From Apostichopus parvimensis (taxonomy: Eukaryota > Echinodermata > Holothuroidea > Aspidochirotida > Stichopodidae), in contig KN884906.1 in assembly GCA_000934455.1 (NCBI GenBank), positions 26,684-57,644 on the forward strand: a stretch of DNA of 30,961 bases. The letters are read 5' to 3'. This document shows positions 20,082 to 30,908 of this stretch, in pieces (the first letter of the stretch is position 1; every line of letters starts with the position of its first letter). The position numbers and the translations under genes are program-made. The notes beneath the pieces were generated by a model, which saw only the letters and a list, made by a program, of their open reading frames with translations, did not search any database and had not been told where the DNA came from.

Positions 20082-20889
20082 TTGCGTGTGTTTCATTTGA
20101 ATAATATATGTGCTGATTCAAATTGAAAATGAATAGGATGACAATGGAATTAATTGTTTTATGGCTACGTGACAACGAAATTCAATTGAACTTGTATTTT
20201 CGAGGGAAGGTATACTCTGCTGACGTAGGTTGTGATATCATAACCTTTTAACTGGTTATCGTAATGGATATAAGGCAATGGAAATCGCTCAGATGATTTA
20301 TGTATACATGCAAGTCAAACATGTATTGAATTCCCTGTGTCTGCTTTGCTTTTTTTGTAAGAAATCATAATGCGTTAAGCGCAAAGTATGCAATTGATTG
20401 TCGAGTCTCTTGAATTTTACATAGGTACTATCTAACTCAACCAGATTCACCACTGAATGAGTTGTTATACCTATTTATGAAAGACAGAAAATATGTATTT
20501 GAAGCTAAAATGAAGAATCCTTCGAAGCAAGCTTTTTATATTTCAACAACTTTACTACTACCGATTAATACTCAAAATAAGATAATTGTAAGCAGTCAAA
20601 CTTAGACAACCCTCATAGCTTTCGCAAACAATGTCCTTTTGATTACAATCGTACATAGTAGGCAATAAGTAGGCAACGCAGGTGGTTTTAGCCATTTATT
20701 GTACTAGTTTAGAGTCAATATTTCATGTGTATTTCCAAGTTTTAAGGAAATAATAGCTAGTTACTGACTAAAACTAAATTATACCTGTATGTAATTACTA
20801 TATATATATATATTAAACGTTTAATTTGTACTTATATTTATGTATATGTATTTATACACATATATTTTTTTTCTTCTTTTCTTTCTTCA
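20082..20889. other. Non-coding AT-rich spacer
   Basis: Contains a short TA microsatellite (about 20800-20814) and a T-rich run (20864-20888). No gene is recognised. Confidence 0.45.
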
Positions 20890-20973
20890 GGGAGTCTTCC
20901 ACATTGTTAAGCTTTTATGGAAGACTTCCCTCCACTTTGTACTTTCGTGGCAAAACAAATAAATAAATAAAGT
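20890..20973 (+). mobile_element. Possible LINE 3' tail with hairpin
   Basis: GGGAGTCTTCCA (20890-20901) pairs with TGGAAGACTTCCC (20918-20930) apart from one extra base. A T/G-rich stretch and AAATAAATAAATAAAG (about 20957-20972) follow. Hairpin plus short tandem 3' tail is a common end for non-LTR elements. There is no coding part to confirm it. Confidence 0.3.
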
Positions 20974-20999
20974 TTTACAAGATAGTTAAAATAATATTA

Positions 21000-23360
21000 T
21001 CATATATGTGAGACTAAAAACCGTCCATTGATTGCCTAGCTTATTTTCAACAATTCAATGTTTCGGTCGAATGATCCAACAACGATGTGGAGTGCATCCT
21101 GCGCTAGAGAAGTGGAGGGCGGGAAATTACGCCTGCCCCCTCCCACCTATAAAAGGGGGAAATTTGTCTCTCCTCATACCTGCCTCCCATCCAACCACCA
21201 AAACACATTAGAACGAGTTTGATGGCTATTTAATAGTAATAATAGCCGAAACAAACGGTAAATATGACGTGGTTAGAAAGTGGAGATTTTGTTCATGACA
21301 ATGATCCATTCCTAATCAACCATGACTATGTTACGTCATTTCAGATGATACAATTTGAACAGTAAAGCTTCTTTAATATTTTTTCTACATTTGTGTTAAT
21401 TGCGTTTCATTTTGCTTGGTAGATTTGGCAATCATATAAAATGATTAACAGAGAGCGTTTGTGATAAATTGGTTAATGTACTATAAGGATTACATGTTCA
21501 GATCCTGATGGTATCACTGGGTTGTGTGCTTTGGTTTACTAAATTACTTTTCTTCACTCATGGGTGTAACATGGGACAAGGTTTTGGTTAAAATCAACAT
21601 AGTTTAATACATGGCTCATCCTATACGATTTCCAAGCCGATACTCATGGCTTTTTCAGGTAAAACTGTTAAAGGTGAGCACCGGTTTATCATTATAAACT
21701 GATGTGTGTTATAATTTCTTAACATATTTTACATTTATGACCAGTTGCTACTGAGAAGGACTTACAAACAGACTTACCAGTTTATTCTAAACGTTTTCGC
21801 CAATAATTTCGTCCACATCTTAACAGATTATGCAATCTAACATGTGTACAGGTGTTATAACATACTTCATTTTATACTGATTACCACTTGTATCTTATTC
21901 ACAGTACAAACCGATCAAGCCATGTACATTCGGTGGATTTCCCCCAAAAGGACGTGTATTTGGCCCGCCCTTACGCTCCGAGAGCAACTGTTTCAATTGC
22001 ACACGTTTCTGTATATGGGTGTGAAATTAAATTACTTGTGACCAGAGGTATACTGTTGTTACTGTCGTGTTAGGGGCCTTGTTCTTTTGATACGAAGAAT
22101 GTAAAATAAACTTCAACTACAACAAAAGCAACAAAAATCCTAGTATAATGTAATCAAAGAAGATTTGTCTTCCTCTGTGTGCTTGCTTGTATGTAGTTTG
22201 CAACTTGAAGAGCAGGATTTCTGCTACGGTTGACTCAACTGGGGCTATTTTACACCACGTTAGGCTTTCAAAGAGCAGCGTAGAACATTTGTTAACCTGC
22301 GAGTAAAGAGGCTTGTTTACAAGTGACGAAAAGTTGCGACTTTCTTGACTTGATGCCTTCAAGATACGGAACATTGCGGAAATTTAACTAATAGCTAACG
22401 CTTCAGTTCTCAAGTGAAGGACAACGTTTACCCAGTGAAAACTTCTACAAGGGCATAGAGTCTACTGTAACATTATTTTGACGGTGTAGTGTGTGTGAGT
22501 TAATATGGAAAATGTTGCTTTATAGGGTGATCAACAACTGGCGAAATCAAGTGGGCCTAGTTGACTCTTTTAAGCGCAATATCATCGTTGAAACATTGAT
22601 CAACTTTATCTCAGTAGGCATTGGCGGAAACATGAACATTATCCAAATCAAGACGTTACACTATTTGGGATAGTTGGTTCAGTCGCAGGCGATAACTAAC
22701 ATGTCTTTTTTACATCTTACCAATTGGTTGTCGAAGTATGAGAGATCAGATCAAAACGAAGTGATTATTTGTGTTAATTTAAGCCATTATTAGTCAAAAA
22801 CTGGTTAATCATGCACATTAACATTCAATTTTAGATGGCGTTGCACCGCCATTTCAAAGAGAACATTATTTCTAAGCTAAAGTGTGTTCGAAATAGATCG
22901 TCTGCTATATTTAGAGTAAGTGTGAGTGTAACTGTTCGTGTTACAGGTAATTATTTATATTTGGCTATTGATTCATGCTCTATCCATACAGAGTTGTACA
23001 CTTAAAATGAAATAATATTTTTGTGCAATATTTTTTCTTCAATCATTCAAGAGGAAAATTTTCCGAATGGAATATCATCATACACCATCTATAGCTATTC
23101 ACCATGGATTGATCTTGACCACCTGACCAATTTCCTATGATAATTGCTTTCTTTGCAGCAGTCTCCTGTGATTGAAAATCAAGCAATAATACAAACCAAC
23201 ACATTTTGTCTTCAATTTTTAATAGATTTATCGTGTCACCTGTATCAAAAAGAATATAGTTCGGTATCTATCATCGGTGGCTTACTAACTTATCGCAAGA
23301 TTGGCTGGATGATGCAGTAGATGGCGAGGCCTACAGTAGTAATATTAATATCTCCTTTTG
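21000..23360 (+). repeat. Non-coding segmental duplication, copy A
   Basis: Collinear blocks match 23640-25035. Examples are ATTGCCTAGCTTATTTTC with ACAATTCAAT near 21040 against 23680, TTGTCGAAGTATGA at 22727 against 24121, AGATGGCGTTGCACC at 22833 against AGATGGCGCTGTATC at 24233, GGCTATTGATTC at 22962 against 24426, and CAAACAATAATACAAACCA-like sequence near 23182 against 24645. The blocks keep order and orientation but differ in spacing. No shared open frame explains the conservation. Copy A carries an extra 1.2-1.4 kb between its first block and the TTGTCGAAGTATGA block. Confidence 0.7.
21148..21155 (+). promoter_or_regulatory. TATA-box-like sequence
   Basis: CTATAAAAGGGGG is a near-ideal TATA box, preceded by C-rich DNA. 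A pyrimidine-rich possible start region follows about 25-35 bp on. The first downstream frames are a 3-codon ATGGCTATTTAA and a 33-codon frame at 21264-21365 (begins MTWLESGDF). The matching block in the duplicate at about 23770 has no TATA. Chance occurrence is possible. Confidence 0.3.
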
Positions 23361-23639
23361 GAACCATTAGATGCACCATTTTGTGATTTTATACAGACAG
23401 ATTGTATGATTTTATTAATTCTGACCAAAGTAATTCGTATAGAGTTAGTTAACTTATTATGTGAAAGCAAAAAAAAGCTTTGATTAGTCAAAGGTAACAT
23501 TTATTACATTATGATTTTTTCCCTTTTTAATGAAATACAAAATAATAAAAAGCCATCTTGAAATAGTTTAGTGATGATATTTTATGTGTATTATCCAATA
23601 CGTTCTGCAGGTTGTCCAAGTTTATTGAATCGTTATGAT
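23361..23639. other. Spacer between duplication copies
   Basis: AT-rich sequence between the two duplicated segments. Nothing is recognised. Confidence 0.4.
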
Positions 23640-25035
23640 CGAAGTATATGGAACAAAAATTCGACCATGTTGGTTGCCTAGTGTTATTTTCTAACAATTC
23701 AATAACAAAGTGGAATGATTACATGCCGTGCTAAACAATGTGGGCGAGAAGCATACTCTTGCTCCTTTACAATTTAAAAATGGAAATATATCTCTCCCTC
23801 CCATGCACAACCCCCACCCCGAAACAATTGCCACTTTAAACGCCTGCTATGGCAATGTGATCCGAACCAAAATTGTGTATATTTTAAAATGGCCTGAAGT
23901 CGAGGTTTCCTAAATGAAAAATAATTCATTACGAATCAGTAATTAATTTGTGACGCAATTCAATACATGGCTGTGACAGGACACCATGTGATGACTGCCA
24001 AAAAGCATTAAGAGAGCGTCAGTGCGCACAACGTAGTCCAATTAAGTTGCAATAGCTGTCATTTATTTTTTTCTATTCTTTGTACTGTTTCTCTTCTTAA
24101 GGAGAAACAACTCCGTACCGTTGTCGAAGTATGATATGTCAGATCGCACAAAGTTTGATTATTTATGCTAATCAATAAAATACAATTAATAAAAAATTAA
24201 ACAAGTACCATGCTCATAAGCATTTAGTTTCAGATGGCGCTGTATCACTATATAACAGAGGAAGTTATAAAATTCTAACCGCATATTTCTTTAGGTGATA
24301 AGAGTATATAGAGTGTGTGATATTTAATTTTCTTGTTCCCTTCAAGTAGGAGATCGCCTGTGTTACACTTATTTCAATAATAAGTGTGAGTGTGTGTGTT
24401 CATGTAGCAATCAATATTCTTATTCGGCTATTGATTCTAATTCTGTGACTAAAACAGTTCTATATTTCAAATTAAATAATCTATTGTTATGATATCATAT
24501 ATTACAGAGGACACATTTCTCGGGTGGAATGTCTTCATCTGTCTCTCTTATATACCTCATCCAGCTATTGGCATTGTAATGACCTTGAACACCTGACCAC
24601 CTTTCATGGACAGTTATCTGTCGCAATATCCTGTAATTGCTAATCAAACAATAATACAAACCAAAAAAAAAAAGTTACGGTGGTCCTGAAGAGTTGCAGA
24701 CTTACTGTGTTAGTGTAACCCGACAACCAGTGAAAATAACAATATTTGTCGTGTTGTCCAATTACGTGCAGCACAACAACTGATCACATTGGTATTCTTC
24801 GTCAAAATGCCAATGCATAGAATAGCTTGTCAACTAAGCAAACATATACACATTTGTCGAGGTGTGTTTAATTCCCTTGTGCCTTCAGAAACAACATTAT
24901 ATCTTTTTATCGTGTCGTTATTTCATCGTATCGAGAAGAATATGGTTGGGTATCGATGATTGGTTAATTTAAAAACTCATTGTAAGATGGCTTGGTGGTG
25001 AATGAGATGGCGTAACCTTCAGTAAAATTACAGTC
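23640..25035 (+). repeat. Non-coding segmental duplication, copy B
   Basis: This is the second, shorter copy of 21000-23360. The last shared block (TATCGTGTCGTTATT to GAGATGGCGTAACC, about 24910-25012) ends just before a LINE-tail-like fragment. Copy B contains an A-run (24664-24673) and extra sequence at about 24675-24900 relative to copy A. Confidence 0.7.
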
Positions 25036-25290
25036 GGTTTGTCGGCTTGTCGAGACCTGTTTCCTCAGTTGGTATTCTGGTGTGGGGGAATAGAGGGCCC
25101 ACTGACGGGCCGACCGTTTTTACTTTTGTAGATGCTTCGTGGCCAGTTCGGTATGTGGGGGTGGGGGGTGTGTGGTAATTGTTTGTTGCTGATAGTTTAG
25201 TTGAAGTACGGGTAGGGTTTGGTGTTGAAGCATTTTAGGCCGGATGTTCTGGATTCCGCTTGGCGGATCACGTTAACAGCACAGTAAAGT
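25036..25290 (+). mobile_element. LINE 3'-tail-like fragment
   Basis: GC- and GT-rich sequence ends in GGATGTTCTGGATTCCGCTTG and GCGGATCACGTTAACAG. This resembles the tails GATTCCCGCAGGGCGGGTCACG at 9025-9046 and GGATCCCCCAGAGCGGGTCACG near 29655. GTACGGGTAGGGTTTGGTG is a weaker upstream match. It is older than the other two copies. Confidence 0.5.
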
Positions 25291-26446
25291 TACCAACAAC
25301 TATCGGTTCCAAACCACTGGGTGTACCATATTACGTAAATACCCGACTGATTGAGACTATCAGCATATAGGGCGGGAGCTTGGCCTCGCATGCATTGTAA
25401 TAAAATTTTCTGCGCAAAGTCGTTTATGAAGAATGAATTTGGGATATTGATGATTGAGCATTGTTTCTAAGTTCCTTAGATCTGAAAACTATTAGAGTGG
25501 TCCCCTTAATTACGTACATAATATAGTTTTCTATAACCTTTTCTTGTTCTCTTCCTCGTGTATATTTTCTGGCTCACTATAGCCTGTTTTGCATGGCTGT
25601 AGATGATAGGTAGGGTGGACGGGGCGAGGTCTTTTTTGCATTCAAAGAATTTTTATTTCTTCTTCCTCTTTTTTTTCAATTATCTTTATTGATTCTCCTC
25701 TCTTATATGCTCTCTCTGGACTACTACTCTATATGTTTCCTTTAAGCTTTCTCAGCAGCCCTAGTCACCTCAATCAATTAGCATATTGTTTGATCTACCC
25801 TGTACAATGTTATTCATTTGCATTTATCTATATTAATGTTCTCTCTCTGGAGTAAGTTTATGTCTTCGTCTTTATTGATTAAGTGATTGAAATAAAATTG
25901 AATTAGATTAAAAACTTGAATTGTACTGAGTTTTAACGGTCAATACCGCAGTACAAATTGACCGAAACTAGCGACTATCTTTTGTTTGTGTAACTTAAGT
26001 GATACCGGGTTGGTTATCTGAATTAATCAGGTTGTTATTTCAAGTTACCGTCGACTCGTCTCTTCCACTCCTTTTCTACTCAGTTCCGACGGTGGCGAGG
26101 GGAAGGTTAACGCTGCATATCCAATGCACTAATCCCCTAATGGAAATGACTTTCAGCAAACATGGATTACTTTAGTGAACAACCCCCAGCATCGAAAGGT
26201 TTAAGGGAATAATTGCTCTATTTAGGAGACATGTGGGTTGAATTCAGTGTCGGGGGGCTGCCATTTTGATGAGATATAGGAGTATATTCGCCGTCCAGTC
26301 GTTTTAACTCTATTTACCAACTATACTTATCTATTCATTTTACGCAACTAAGAACCTTGGCGGTTGAGGAACTAGTGTATTCAGCCACCGCCCGAGACGA
26401 TATGTCTGAGACGCAAAAAACACATTCCATACTTGTCTTATGTTTT
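25291..26446. other. Non-coding spacer, possibly with a second LINE tail
   Basis: The stretch ending TTGATTAAGTGATTGAAATAAAATTGAATTAG (about 25873-25910), with the C/T-rich part before it, resembles the 3' ends of some CR1/L2-type elements, but no coding part is present. The rest, including CTCTTCCACTCC and GTTCCGACGGTGGCGAGGGG near 26060-26105, is not recognised. Confidence 0.3.
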
Positions 26447-26454
26447 CGGGAGAT

Positions 26455-26648
26455 ACTTTTTAAGAAAAAGTCACCCAGGAAAGAACCTGGGCACGAAAAC
26501 CAAACTACCAAACGACTGATCCGCTCTCAGCCCCAGTCCCCTTACATCGGGACTGTGACTGTGTGATCATCGTCGGGTGTGCATCACCATTCCCCTCGAA
26601 AGGGAACAGATACTACACATGATCTTAGCCAAAAGGCCGAGAAGCGAT
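26455..26648 (-). mobile_element. Full-length U2-headed SINE-like element with 8-bp TSD
   Basis: Read on the minus strand from 26648, it begins ATCGCTTCTCGGCCTTTTGG, the exact start of U2 snRNA, and stays U2-like through the branch recognition sequence (26605-26616). The body then differs from U2. It forms TTCCC/GGGAA, CAGTCCC/GGGACTG (26549-26555 with 26534-26540) and CCCAGG/CCTGGG (26486-26491 with 26474-26479) hairpins, and ends CTTTTTCTTAAAAAGT. CGGGAGAT flanks it on both sides (26447-26454 and 26649-26656), a perfect 8-bp direct repeat that shows insertion. SINEs with U1- or U2-derived heads are known in other animals; the relation to this one is untested. Confidence 0.85.
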
Positions 26649-26656
26649 CGGGAGAT

Positions 26657-29329
26657 TATCCCAGCACCAAGATGCTACCAGGCGATGGAAGCATTGCCAA
26701 AGACCTTTATAATTTATTCTTATAGATTCTTATAGATGAAAAGCATTGCAAGTGCCCTCGATTTTTACATTGTAAACTTTTTAAAATAAGGTCTATGAAA
26801 CTTAAATGTCGCCCTCACATTCAAGAGGAAGTTATCTCTTGCTTCTGAATGACAAGTTGTGGTCTTTAAGCTCCTACGTGTAAAATGCTGCTTTTATTTT
26901 GTCATTAACATAACGTCCTTTGGGTTATTCTTTCAAAGTTAATTAAAGATAGTTTTCACGTACCCAAAACAAGTATCTAATACTTGTGAACGATAAGTGA
27001 CACACATTCTTTACGATTGGCCAATCTTATTATAATATGTGTATTTAAAGACATTGATTATACACGTTGTTGATTTCTATTATTATTTTAATGTCTTTTT
27101 AATACCTCACAGTTGTTTATGGGTAGATGTAATGAACAAATTCGACGGCTTGTTTAACAGTATCTATTAAATCTCTTTTAATAAAAGGATCTATATTATT
27201 TCTTGCTTCATCGAGTTATACGACTTACTGTATGTTGTGTGAAACATATGGAATGTTAGTCCTCCTATCTTTTCCTACTTTAATCAACCTTCTATCTTCC
27301 ATTTCGTTAATTTGATAGTTTTTTACCATCTGAAAAGAATATTAATAATGTCTTAACGTCGCTAACTTTTAAACAATATTGTTATTTTACAACAGTCACG
27401 TCTTCCAACATTCCTACTCTTTTACAACAATCTTATTTTCAAAGTTTGTGAGCCAGTTGAGTTGACCCTCTCATTTATTTTAATATCACTTTCTACCCCA
27501 ACATCATCTCTCAGAATAGCTGCTACCTCACAAAGATGGTTTCATTTCATACGTTCCCGTGTTCCTCGTAAGCGATATCAAACTATTAATTGGGGCGAAT
27601 CCGTGTTTTTTTTTTTAAGGAAATCGATTGCCCTTCGGTCGATGCCTCCTATGTTGGGTGTGGGTATGTTAGGAGCATCCTTATGGAAATTTTTAAAATC
27701 TGAGGAATTTGTAAACTATAAATTAGGTTTAATATTAAGTCTAAGCGCAACTGTGCTACTTTTAAATGTTGATGTTAGGTTAAAATGAGGAAAGTGGTGA
27801 ACACCCCACTCATGAATCAGCTGCTGTGATAACAATATCCACTGAGATCGACATAGAACTTAAACTAGAGCAAGTCTTCTACACTTCTTCATTCGTAAGT
27901 AATCTCACCGATGTCATATCGCCGATCCCGAAGAAAGATGATGAATGCTTCAACGAGGAAAAAGAAAGAAAGAAATATCATTAATAGTTCGATAAGCATT
28001 AACATGATTAAATTTCTTCGAGAAGAAACACATATAGATCGCTTATCTATCAGTACGAAGTACTTGTTCATCTCACCTATATTTCTTTGAATACAAAATA
28101 TGTGACACTGTAAAGCCAACATGAATACATAACAGCCTGTGCATTACGCATGTTCATGAGGTGTTTGCGTGTGAGTTGCCCTCGCTCTCTACTTTGAATA
28201 AAATGATATTTATTTAAATGATTAGATTATTTATTATTACGTATATTGTTTTAATATGGTGTAAATGTGTGAGACAAAATACAGCTAGTAGAACCTTAGC
28301 CAACATTGTCAAGTGAATTATATGTATTCATTCCTAATGAATAACGTGTAATTCTCTTAATCCGCTGAATGTAAGCGTCATTAGGCTTGGGAAAGGACAA
28401 ACCACAAATCGTTTGAAGGTACAAAAGAAGCGTGCCATTATATTGAGCATTGCAGTTAGCATTTACCTGCAGAGACTTCTGTGTAATTTTAATAGAGACA
28501 TAGAAAATAGATAATGGAAGATAGAAAATAGTCGGAGACTCACGTTTGAAGCATATAATATCAGCGTAACTAGGGGATGGCCGTTGGGCCGGATGGGTTG
28601 GTGAGCCTAATGCGGACCGGCCTTTGTTTAGAAAATTAGTTGATTGGATAGTGTGTGTGAACGTGGGAATGTATGTCGTCGTGGCTGTGTGTGTCATGTA
28701 AAAAAAAGAACATATAGTTCTCTAATTTTTTAAACAACTGTTTCTCTTCATACACCCTCATATAGAATTACCCTCTTTTACTCTAGTTCAATGGACGAAA
28801 TAAATTGCGTAGAATTGTGAAGAAACGTTCGTACTTTTTCTTTTCGCGATAACTTCACCAAAATTGCTGTGTATTTCAGATCAATGACATCATAAGTAAC
28901 GAAAACAAAAGCAAGCACAATGCTTGATATTTGTATTTTAATCTGTCACGGTTTTGTAGTCGGACTTATTTCCAGAAGATCCTCTCACTGAATTTTGAAG
29001 TTTATCTTATCTGCCAACGACCGAAAGTTAACCTTTTTAAAGTAGATTCTTAATACCGTAGCTATTCCAGGTCAAACTAAGCGTTTTGGTTAGCAAAAAG
29101 TGAAATGCTACGATGGATACCAACTTTTTCGGAGTGATCTTAGATGTTCCAAATAAGTTCTATACGACGGATATCAGATGAGACTTACACCGAGAAACCT
29201 GCTCACCTTACCAATGAGAAGATTTTCTTTATTATAAGTTCAATAAAATGAGAAATGTTGAAGGTACCACGAGGTTAGTTCATGAGGGGTCCGTAAAGTG
29301 CCACGATGAGATAAGAATCTAGAGGCAAC
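26657..29329. other. Long interval without a confident gene
   Basis: Three open frames stand out, but none has a recognised domain. The plus frame at 27462-27788 has a good acceptor-like site inside it (pyrimidine-rich, then CTCTCAG at about 27513) and crosses a 12-T run. The minus frame at 27889-28122 ends in a hydrophobic stretch and RDRRYDIGEITYE. The minus frame at 28296-28697 is Thr/Ser/Pro-rich. I see no transposon or RNA gene here. Confidence 0.4.
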
Positions 29330-29690
29330 GGTGATACGGAGACTCGGAGAGTACCAAATTGGAACCTCAATAAGTAACATGTGAGCACCAAACTGACATA
29401 GGAGGAATGGGTGTAATATAGTTTTTAGAGGAAAATTTGCCAGTTGGCCGACAGTCCTGAAGACGGTGAAGTATGACATTCGCCTTCAGGTTGAAGGCGA
29501 TATTCGACGTTTATCTGGGGCTGGGGAGGGATGTTTCGAAAGGGTGGTTGGGGTTTTTGTCTCTGCAAGTCGGTGGGCGTATTTACTTTTTTGGCTCGCT
29601 TGAGTTTCGTTTGTCAGAATGGGATGGTTAGTGCCGTTTGGCCGTGAAGTTTTGGATCCCCCAGAGCGGGTCACGTAAAAAGCACCAAAC
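29330..29690 (+). mobile_element. LINE 3'-end fragment
   Basis: The 3' part (29585-29690) matches the LINE debris at 8954-9054: GGCTCGCTTGA, then TTAGTGCCGTTTGGCCGTG, GGATCCCCCAGAGCGGGTCACG and TAAAAAG. Upstream lies a perfect 8-bp hairpin, CGCCTTCA/TGAAGGCG (29481-29488 and 29492-29499). The region 29330-29480 may be decayed reverse transcriptase C-terminus, but I cannot identify motifs. The left boundary is uncertain. Confidence 0.55.
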
Positions 29691-29865
29691 TGATATAGAT
29701 GAGTTCTACCGATGTACTTGGGTCATGCTTTTGAAAGTTCCGGATAGTTGATCCTGTGCCAACCGCATACTGACCATCTGCAAAATACAAAATAAATAGT
29801 AGTCCGTGACTAGAAAGTTAATTAGACCTTTACACAATGCGGTACATCAAGATTGGTGCAACTAA

Positions 29866-30690
29866 TTTATACACCATTATGATACAATGCATATGAATTC
29901 ACAAATATCAAGCAATATATCTAGACCGCTAATGCGCTACATGAATTAGGATTTTGAAACACAAATGCCAAAATGATACATACAAAACCGTTGAAAGCAA
30001 TGAAAAAATTAAAACCCAAATAAGTAATGATGATCGCAAAAAGCGGTAAAACATAACATAGTGAAGTTTACTTGGAAACAATGTAAACCTATACAAAGTC
30101 CTCTAAAACACGACATCACCTCATCCCAAACACCAATAGGAAGAGATCCAGAACCTCTTATGAAACACCTACAATATATCCAGAATCAATCAAATTGAAA
30201 AATCAGAAAGCACTCAAAAGGATATATACAGAACCGAGTAAAGAAGTAATGGCACATTTGGAATTGTAAAGAATACTCATTCTGTCGTGCGGAAAGGTCA
30301 TTAATTTGAAATCTCTTTGAACTAAATGGCTAGCCCGACGATACCAAAAACGTCTCTTAAAGCAAAATATGATCAGATATGATGATATAAGAAAAACATT
30401 GAACACCAAATGATTGGCCTCCTACAAATACTAAAAATGATATTTCCAGAACCACGCGAACATTTACAAGCCCTTAACTATGATATGTTATATACACTTG
30501 TAATTGTCAATGTTAGTAATCTACCATTAGGATTGGTTTTTAAAGGTATATTATATATTAAATGCTATCATTGTGTGTTTTTTACGTGCAAAGAGAACGA
30601 ACACGGACCAAAAGTCAACAAAACCAAAAAAAAAAAAAAACACTCCCAGTCTGTATCATTTTCTCTTCTGTGATTATCTTGTCATGTGGT
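29866..30690. repeat. Direct repeat, right copy of the pair
   Basis: Collinear with 1-700 in the same orientation, starting ACACCATTATGATACAATGCAT. The later shared parts are AGCCCTTAACTAT, TTTAAAGGTATAT, TTAAATGCTATC and TTATCTTGTCATGTG. Compared with the left copy it has about 105 extra bases at 30568-30675. Confidence 0.8.
30568..30675 (+). mobile_element. Insertion with A-run relative to the left copy
   Basis: The left copy passes directly from AAATGCTAT to TATCTTGTCATGTG (about 684-704), while this copy has about 105 extra bases containing a run of about 15 A (30627-30641). This could be a small retroposed insertion. No family or target duplication is certain. Confidence 0.35.
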
Positions 30691-30764
30691 ACACTTGTAG
30701 AATAAAGTAAGTGATTTCATGTTTTGATCGAAACAGTTTTGGGTAATTGAACTTGTTTTCGTAG

Positions 30765-30908
30765 AAAAGGCAATATAGAGACCTATTCTGCTTCCGGGTT
30801 TTACTTTCATAATTCAGAGCATACTCATTTGAAATATATTGAAAGTATTTCTTCTCACGAATGGCATTGGAAATGTTCACAGCAGAATAGGTGTCTATAT
30901 TACCTTTC
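30765..30908. repeat. Inverted repeat, possible small MITE
   Basis: AAAGGCAATATAGAGACC then TATTCTGCT (30766-30792) is matched in reverse complement by 30881-30907 with two differences over 27 bp, around a loop of about 88 bp. It may be a hairpin transposon remnant. No clear target duplication is seen. Confidence 0.6.

Noticed and set aside
26357-26566. Plus-strand frame of 69 residues, and the similar minus frame at 1063-1272
   Set aside because: Both are antisense readings of the U2-headed element.
26455-26648. A genuine U2 snRNA gene
   Set aside because: Only the first ~45 bases match U2; the canonical Sm site and U2 3' stem-loops are absent, and an 8-bp target duplication shows insertion.
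28296-28697. 133-residue minus-strand open frame
   Set aside because: It is low-complexity Thr/Ser/Pro-rich at the start, has no recognisable domain or promoter context, and is of a length possible by chance in 31 kb.
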